Positions 4,748 through 9,281 of a stretch of DNA of 9,281 bases are shown one piece after another. The stretch lies in the NCBI GenBank assembly GCA_026417715.1, contig JAOACU010000102.1, positions 1 to 9,281 on the forward strand, given 5' to 3'. The first letter of the stretch is position 1, and each line of letters starts with the position of its first letter. The position numbers and the translations under genes are program-made. This DNA is from Anaerolineae bacterium (GTDB lineage Bacteria; Chloroflexota; Anaerolineae; UBA4142). The notes beneath the pieces are model-generated. The model was not told the DNA's origin. It did no database searches and was given only the letters and a program-made list of their open reading frames with translations.

Positions 4748-7261
4748 CTACTCCCATGTTCCATCGTTATACAAAACATAGAACTCGGTGCGACCGCGTC
4801 CGGTGAAAACGAATCCGCGTTCCGTGCGTTGAGTCAGCGCGCTGTACAAGCCCACTTCGTCCTCCAATGCCGCGCTGAGTTTGGTGCGCACAGCGGTCTG
4901 CTCGCACCACAGTTTGCCAAAGCCGCGTTTGGGTTTGACGAGCGGCGGTTTCACACTCACCTGAGGGCACGTGTCTTCGGGAAGCGCGCTCGTCCACGTA
5001 TCGTTGAACTGTAACCACGTGTGATCATCGAACAAAACGAGAATACGCCGATCTTCTTCGCGCCAGAACAGTGTGCCGCGCTCGAACTTTTGTCGCGCGT
5101 AATTTCCGCTTCGTTCTGGTTCGATGGGACAGCCCAAGCGCGTCGCCATCTCATTCGTCCAGCGCGGTGGTAGTAAGCGCGGAATCGTGCAGACGATCGG
5201 TGTGTTGGTGACGCGCGGTGTGGCGACCGCGCGCGTCGGTGTGAGCGTGGGATACGGCGTGGGTGTAAACGTCGGTGTGGGCGATGGAGGTATCGGCGCG
5301 CGCGCGTCTTGGATCACGGTCAACGAGCCATCGTCGCGATTGGCAACGTAAATCGTGTCGCCGAGTCGCGTCATTTTGCCCGGCGCATTCATTTGCCAAC
5401 GCGCCACTTCGCCAAACGAGTTGATATCCAACACAACAACCATCTCGGTCGTCGGTGTGGGTGTTGTGGTTGCGATAGGTGCACGCATTGGAGAGAGCGA
5501 TAGAAACAAGTGATGAGTGGCAGGATTGAGTAGCATCCCCATCGGTCGCGCGGGTAACATCAACCCAAACACTTTTTGGTCATTGGCGTCGAACACATTC
5601 AATTCGCTGGTAAAAGCCAACGGATGCGTGCCTGCTATGAACACGCGATTGGTTTGTGGATCAATCGCAAGGTGATTGTGATTGCCCGCATACGCCAATG
5701 TTGTTCGTTGTTGTAACGTGTTGCTGTCTATGCTGTAGGTCACGTTGCGCGAGTTGGAACCAGGAACACCATTCCACGCTATCGCGTAGAGACGATCGAG
5801 ATTGGGGTTGAGGTGAATCAATTGTGGCGTGGTCAGCGAGCCGAGTGTCACACCGCGTAGCGCGAGGTGTCCTTGTGGCGTCAACGTCTTGGCATCGAGA
5901 ATAACGCCATCGGCAAAGAGACGCGCGCGCGTCGCGTCCAATGCAATCGCCGACAAGGTGCGCGTAATAGGTGGAGTAACGCGCGCGCTCCACGTGGCTT
6001 CGTCCACGAGTGTCAGTGTACCATTCGCACGATTCGCGACGATGAGGCGCGCGTTGGTCGCATCGTGCACAAGATCAATCGGATGGCGTCCCACGACGAT
6101 TTCTTTGCTCACGCGTCCGCTTTCGACCACGAACACCGAATCGGTGGAGGCGTTGGCGACATAGACGCGTTGTGCCGATTCGTTGGCGACGAGCGCGGTC
6201 ACGTTCATTGCAAGTGGAATCGTAATAACGACCTGATGCGTTTGCAAATCAATCACGTGAACATTATCACTGCCATAGTTGGCGACGTACAAGTGACGCG
6301 CGGTCGAATCGAAAGCAAGCGCGTGCGGTTGCATGCCTACCGCAACGGTGGCAAGCGTGGTCATTGTGCGCGCGTCAATCACCGAAATTGTGTTGGAAAA
6401 CGAATTTGCCACATACACGCGCGCGCCATCGCGGCTAAAGAGCGCGCTACGCGGATCGCCACCTACTTGGACACGTCCCCGTGTTGTGCCACTATGCGGA
6501 TCGAGTGCGACGAGGTATTGCGTGTTGGTCGTCGCGTCATAAGAGGTGACGTAGAGTGTATCGCCGTTTGGAGAAACAAGGAGAGTGTAATAACTTGCTG
6601 GTGTGGCATACGTTGCCAGAACTTGTCCCGTATTGGAGTCGAGAACGAGTAGTTTTTCGTATGCCAATGCGTAGATGCGCTGACGCGCAGGATCGCCAGC
6701 CAGATTGAGGATGCCGTAGATGTTTGCAAGTGTGATGACACGCGTTGTTTGAAGCGTTGCGGGATCGAGCATAAAGATTTGTGGTTTGATGGCTGCTCCC
6801 ACGAACAAGCGATTGTCTTGGAATAATAGCGCGCTCGGTTCCTCAGCCAGATTTTGTGTTCGCGTGACTTGATCGTTGACAAGGAGATGAATGGTTTTGT
6901 CAGCACTCGCGATGTACAATCGTTGTTGCGAGTCAGTAGTCAGTGCGATGGGTTGGGGAACGGGAATGAATTTGACCACGCGCTCACCTTGAATGACTGC
7001 CAGGTTGTCAGTGGACGTATTCGCGGTGTAGAATTTATCGCCGAGCGCGACGAGGGCGCGTGGTGCGCGTCCAATGCCCGGAAGATCGCGAAGCGAAATA
7101 CGTTCGCGCATGCCCAACGTTGCGAGGGTCGCGAGTCGGGTGGGAGTGAAGGTCGTACTTGGAAGCGGAGTGATCGTTGGAGGTGCGATGGTAGGTGTGG
7201 CGAGTGGTGTACACGCCAGCAGAACACTAGCAAATAGAATTGCAATCAGTTTCCATTTCAT
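4748..7261 (-). CDS. YVTN beta-propeller lipoprotein with a duplicated C-terminal module
   Basis: A secreted, lipid-anchored protein of 837 residues. The N-terminus MKWKLIAILFASVLLAC is a signal peptide with a lipobox (LLAC) and lipidated Cys17. A Pro/Thr-rich spacer (18-42) leads to a long beta-propeller region (about 66-652) with repeating YVAN blades at 283, 325, 367 and 638 and many 'VLD/VID' strand ends. A second Pro/Thr-rich linker (656-688) precedes a C-terminal module (691-837) holding four Cys (691, 711, 765, 785), the only ones after Cys17. Within it, 724-749 and 811-836 align without gaps, sharing Q..ERG..F, VL, D and TW. I recall this module on Chloroflexota surface proteins; its function is unknown. 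The ATG at 7261 has GGAGGT 5 nt upstream; an upstream in-frame ATG at 7309 overlaps the -35 box. A surface binding or scaffold role is inferred. Confidence 0.88.
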   Translation of the reverse strand: MKWKLIAILFASVLLACTPLATPTIAPPTITPLPSTTFTPTRLATLATLGMRERISLRDLPGIGRAPRALVALGDKFYTANTSTDNLAVIQGERVVKFIPVPQPIALTTDSQQRLYIASADKTIHLLVNDQVTRTQNLAEEPSALLFQDNRLFVGAAIKPQIFMLDPATLQTTRVITLANIYGILNLAGDPARQRIYALAYEKLLVLDSNTGQVLATYATPASYYTLLVSPNGDTLYVTSYDATTNTQYLVALDPHSGTTRGRVQVGGDPRSALFSRDGARVYVANSFSNTISVIDARTMTTLATVAVGMQPHALAFDSTARHLYVANYGSDNVHVIDLQTHQVVITIPLAMNVTALVANESAQRVYVANASTDSVFVVESGRVSKEIVVGRHPIDLVHDATNARLIVANRANGTLTLVDEATWSARVTPPITRTLSAIALDATRARLFADGVILDAKTLTPQGHLALRGVTLGSLTTPQLIHLNPNLDRLYAIAWNGVPGSNSRNVTYSIDSNTLQQRTTLAYAGNHNHLAIDPQTNRVFIAGTHPLAFTSELNVFDANDQKVFGLMLPARPMGMLLNPATHHLFLSLSPMRAPIATTTPTPTTEMVVVLDINSFGEVARWQMNAPGKMTRLGDTIYVANRDDGSLTVIQDARAPIPPSPTPTFTPTPYPTLTPTRAVATPRVTNTPIVCTIPRLLPPRWTNEMATRLGCPIEPERSGNYARQKFERGTLFWREEDRRILVLFDDHTWLQFNDTWTSALPEDTCPQVSVKPPLVKPKRGFGKLWCEQTAVRTKLSAALEDEVGLYSALTQRTERGFVFTGRGRTEFYVLYNDGTWE

Positions 7262-7280
7262 TGCGCACCTCCGCAGGGTT

Positions 7281-7309
7281 ATTCTATCCGATGTGATACG
7301 TTGGGTCAA
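7281..7309 (-). promoter_or_regulatory. Sigma70-type promoter of the lipoprotein gene
   Basis: On the minus strand TTGACC (7309-7304), a 17-bp spacer and TAGAAT (7286-7281) form a near-consensus promoter. Transcription would start near 7274, just before the GGAGGT SD at 7272-7267, so the leader is very short. A MITE-like repeat ends 15 bp upstream of the -35 box. Confidence 0.7.
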
Positions 7310-7324
7310 CTAGAGACACAAAGG

Positions 7325-7478
7325 TAAGGCTGGTGCAAAGGCGAAGTTGGCGACTGGAAGTCGCCGCGACAAAAACCCGAAGCCCGCCTGAGCGGGCTAA
7401 ACTAGCCGCCGAAGGGCGGCTTCGGGTGGTTGTTGCCGTGAATTTATTCGCCTGTCAATAGACTTTGCACCAGCCCTA
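7325..7478. mobile_element. 154-bp MITE-like element flanked by TA dinucleotides
   Basis: The ends TAAGGCTGGTGCAAAG (7325-7340) and CTTTGCACCAGCCCTA (7463-7478) are inverted repeats matching at 15 of 16 positions, with a perfect 13-bp core. The outermost TA on each side could be a TA target-site duplication, as made by IS630/Tc1-mariner-type transposases. Inside are a hairpin GGCGACT-GGA-AGTCGCC (7349-7365) and a compound structure at 7375-7427. In the latter a 10-bp outer stem (7375-7384 with 7418-7427) competes with two 7-bp hairpins (7381-7398 and 7404-7421). There is no coding sequence, so any movement would need a transposase supplied elsewhere. It lies between two divergent promoters. 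Confidence 0.7.
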
Positions 7479-7495
7479 CAAGTCCACCCAAAACC

Positions 7496-7524
7496 TTGAC
7501 GCTTAATCCCTTTAGTGCTACACT
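7496..7524 (+). promoter_or_regulatory. Sigma70-type promoter of the ABC exporter gene
   Basis: TTGACG (7496-7501), a 17-bp spacer and TACACT (7519-7524), with TGC at 7516-7518 giving an extended -10. The predicted start is near 7531 and the ATG is at 7554. A modest GAGG SD lies 4 nt before the ATG. Confidence 0.65.
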
Positions 7525-7553
7525 CTACGCGATCCCCAAACTGACGAGGCAGA

Positions 7554-9281
7554 ATGTTTCACGGACCTGGTGGTGGTTGGTGGGCAATGATGCGCGCGGA
7601 CGATAACGCGCGACCACATTTGACCAAAGCGTTGCTCTTGCGCGTTGCCTCCTATGCGCGACCATACGCTTTCAAGATTGCGCTCACCTTTGGCGCGATC
7701 CTCACCGCATCGTTGTTGGGATTGATTCCCCCGCTCTTGTATCGCGATTTGATTGACCACGCCATCCCGCAAAAAGATTTTGCGCGCTTGAATCTGCTCG
7801 CGCTGGGGATGATTGGCATTCCGTTACTCGATGGGTTGATTGGCGTGGGACAACGCTGGCTGACCGCGAGTATCGGTGAGGGTATCATCGCGGATTTACG
7901 CAAGGCGTTGTACGCGCATATGCAAAGAATGTCGCTCCGTTTTTTCACCAACACCAAAACGGGCGAACTAATGTCGCGTCTCAACAACGATGTCGTCGGC
8001 GCGCAACGCGCAGTGACGAATACACTCGTTTCGATTGTGACCAGCGCGATTCAAGTGGTGGCTACGCTCGCGATTATGCTCTCACTCGATTGGCGATTAA
8101 CGATTCTCGCGTTGATCATCCTCCCGCTGTTCGTTTTGCCTTCGCGACGCGTGGGACGCCTCTTGCGCGAGATTGTGCACAAGCAAATGGACCTCAACGC
8201 CCAGATGAACGCGCTGATGAATGAAACGCTCAATGTCAGCGGCGCACTGCTCGTCAAATTATTTGGACGCCAATATGATGAAATCAGACGCTTTGGCGAA
8301 CGCGCGGATCGTGTGGCGAGTATCGGCGTGCGTCAAGCAATGGTGGGACGCTGGTTCTTTATGTTGCTAGGACTTGCCAGCGCGCTCGGCACCGCGATTG
8401 TGTGGTGGGTGGGCGGCACGCTCGTTTTGCAAGGCACGTTCACACTCGGTACAGTAGTTGCGTTTGCGGCGTATCTCACGCAATTGTACGCGCCGATCGG
8501 CGCGCTCGTCAATGCGCGCGTAGATTTCGCGACTTCGATGGTGTCGTTCGAGCGCGTGTTCCAGATGCTCGATTTACCGGTCGAGATCGCCGATCGTCCT
8601 CATCCGATTGTGTTGACGCGCGCGCGCGGCGCGATTCGGTTCGAGAATGTGTCGTTTTCGTACCTCGAGACGAAGGACGAAGGACGAAGGACGAACGATG
8701 AGGAGCATTCGTCTTCCGTCTTTCGTCCTTCGTCTGTTCCCACGCGTCGCTATGCGCTCTGCAACGTGAGTTTTGAAATTCAGCCCGGACAACTTGTCGC
8801 GCTGGTGGGTCCCAGCGGCGCAGGCAAGACCACCATCACGTACTTGATTCCGCGCCTGTATGATCCTACCGAAGGACGCGTGTTGATTGACGGTTACGAT
8901 GTGCGCGAGGTGTCGCTCGATTCGCTCACGCGGCAAATCGGAATGGTGACGCAGGAAACCTACTTGTTCCACGATACGATTCGCGCGAACTTGCTTTACG
9001 CTAAAACTGATGCTACGCAAGACGAAATCGAACGTGCGGCGCGCGCGGCGAACATTCACGATTTCATCACTAAACTGCCACAAGGATACGACACGATTGT
9101 CGGTGAGCGCGGCTATCGTTTGAGCGGTGGTGAAAAGCAGCGTGTTGCCATTGCGCGTGTGATTCTCAAAGACCCGCGCGTTCTGATTCTCGACGAGGCG
9201 ACCTCCTCGCTGGACACCGCCTCCGAGGCGCTGGTGCAACAGGCACTGGAAGAGCTGATGCGCGGGCGCACCACGCTGGTC
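7554..9281 (+). CDS. ABC exporter half-transporter (MsbA/ABCB-like), 3' end beyond the window
   Basis: The open frame runs 576 codons to the window edge with no stop. A Gly/Trp-rich N-terminus (MFHGPGGGWWAMM) precedes a six-helix type IV exporter transmembrane domain (about 40-330), containing the typical RFFTNTKTGELMSRLNNDV segment (129-147). The ATPase domain begins at FENVSFSY (363-370; Tyr370 is the likely A-loop residue). It has Walker A GPSGAGKT (419-426), Q-loop Gln467, signature LSGGE (523-527), Walker B VLILDE (543-548, catalytic Glu548) and D-loop SSLD (551-554). The H-loop lies beyond the edge. It probably dimerises and pumps a lipid, drug or peptide outward; the substrate is unknown. 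Residues about 371-397 are a charged, Ser-rich insertion encoded by a palindromic repeat, in a loop where relatives have only a few residues. All motifs are otherwise intact. Confidence 0.93.
   Translation, partial: MFHGPGGGWWAMMRADDNARPHLTKALLLRVASYARPYAFKIALTFGAILTASLLGLIPPLLYRDLIDHAIPQKDFARLNLLALGMIGIPLLDGLIGVGQRWLTASIGEGIIADLRKALYAHMQRMSLRFFTNTKTGELMSRLNNDVVGAQRAVTNTLVSIVTSAIQVVATLAIMLSLDWRLTILALIILPLFVLPSRRVGRLLREIVHKQMDLNAQMNALMNETLNVSGALLVKLFGRQYDEIRRFGERADRVASIGVRQAMVGRWFFMLLGLASALGTAIVWWVGGTLVLQGTFTLGTVVAFAAYLTQLYAPIGALVNARVDFATSMVSFERVFQMLDLPVEIADRPHPIVLTRARGAIRFENVSFSYLETKDEGRRTNDEEHSSSVFRPSSVPTRRYALCNVSFEIQPGQLVALVGPSGAGKTTITYLIPRLYDPTEGRVLIDGYDVREVSLDSLTRQIGMVTQETYLFHDTIRANLLYAKTDATQDEIERAARAANIHDFITKLPQGYDTIVGERGYRLSGGEKQRVAIARVILKDPRVLILDEATSSLDTASEALVQQALEELMRGRTTLV
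8669..8734. repeat. Palindromic repeat of GACGAAG heptamers inside the ABC exporter gene
   Basis: Four tandem heptamers at 8669-8696 (GACGAAG three times, then GACGAAC) face a right arm at 8707-8734. The arms are complementary at 24 of 28 positions, all four differences being transitions, around a 10-nt centre. The left arm is nearly all purine on the coding strand apart from its C residues. Arrays of GACGAAG/CTTCGTC are, from memory, common intergenic repeats in Chloroflexota; here one is read in frame as about 22 residues of the exporter's ATPase domain. Confidence 0.85.

Noticed and set aside
5185..5300. GTCGGTGTGGG-like tandem repeats as a DNA repeat element
   Set aside because: They encode the Pro/Thr-rich linker of the lipoprotein and are explained by codon repetition.
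5867..6652. 261-codon plus-strand frame inside the lipoprotein gene
   Set aside because: It is antisense to a clear beta-propeller; it has no SD and a His/Arg-rich, unstructured composition.
7328..7475. The structured element as a tRNA or riboswitch
   Set aside because: There is no cloverleaf with an anticodon arm or CCA-type acceptor, no known aptamer core, and its inverted ends fit a MITE better.
8669..8734. GACGAAG tandem units as a possible CRISPR array
   Set aside because: Units are 7 bp, contiguous and without spacers, and form an inverted repeat within a coding frame.
8574..9239. 221-codon minus-strand frame inside the ABC exporter gene
   Set aside because: It is antisense to the Walker A, signature and Walker B region, and includes the repeat-derived RRTKDGRR/RPSSFVLR text typical of spurious reading.

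Overview
The window looks like chromosomal DNA from a moderately GC-rich bacterium, most likely a member of the Chloroflexota (Anaerolineae-like). That placement is inferred, not proven. It rests on the DUF6922/AbiEii gene pair, a lipoprotein ending in a duplicated module I associate with Chloroflexota, an ABC exporter with a Gly/Trp-rich N-terminus, and many palindromic repeats of types common between genes in that phylum. Promoters are sigma70-like and genes carry good Shine-Dalgarno (SD) sites.

Layout. 1-504 (+): a hicB-hicA toxin-antitoxin (TA) pair, antitoxin first. 525-2414 (-): an apparent operon of a DUF6922 antitoxin candidate, an AbiEii-like nucleotidyltransferase toxin and fmt (methionyl-tRNA formyltransferase). 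hicA and fmt converge on a perfect 12-bp palindrome that supplies the stop codon of both. 2567-3646 (+): a cysteine-rich protein with a winged-helix-like region and two 4Fe-4S motifs, with a clear promoter and a strong terminator. 3693-4322 (-): a second, solitary nucleotidyltransferase-fold protein. 4323-4747: a repeat-rich spacer. 4748-7261 (-): a large YVTN beta-propeller lipoprotein. 7262-7553: a divergent promoter region containing a 154-bp MITE-like element. 7554 to the window end (+): an ABC exporter half-transporter cut by the window edge.

How it fits together. Core functions (fmt, ABC export, an iron-sulfur protein, a surface lipoprotein) are interleaved with small TA-type modules, and palindromic repeats sit at most gene junctions. 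fmt lies directly downstream of the TA pair and is probably co-transcribed with it. The most unusual feature is an in-frame palindrome at 8669-8734 inside the ABC exporter's ATPase domain, which adds about 25 residues without breaking the frame. It resembles the palindromic elements that invade Rickettsia genes. I see no CRISPR array, rRNA, tRNA or complete transposase gene.
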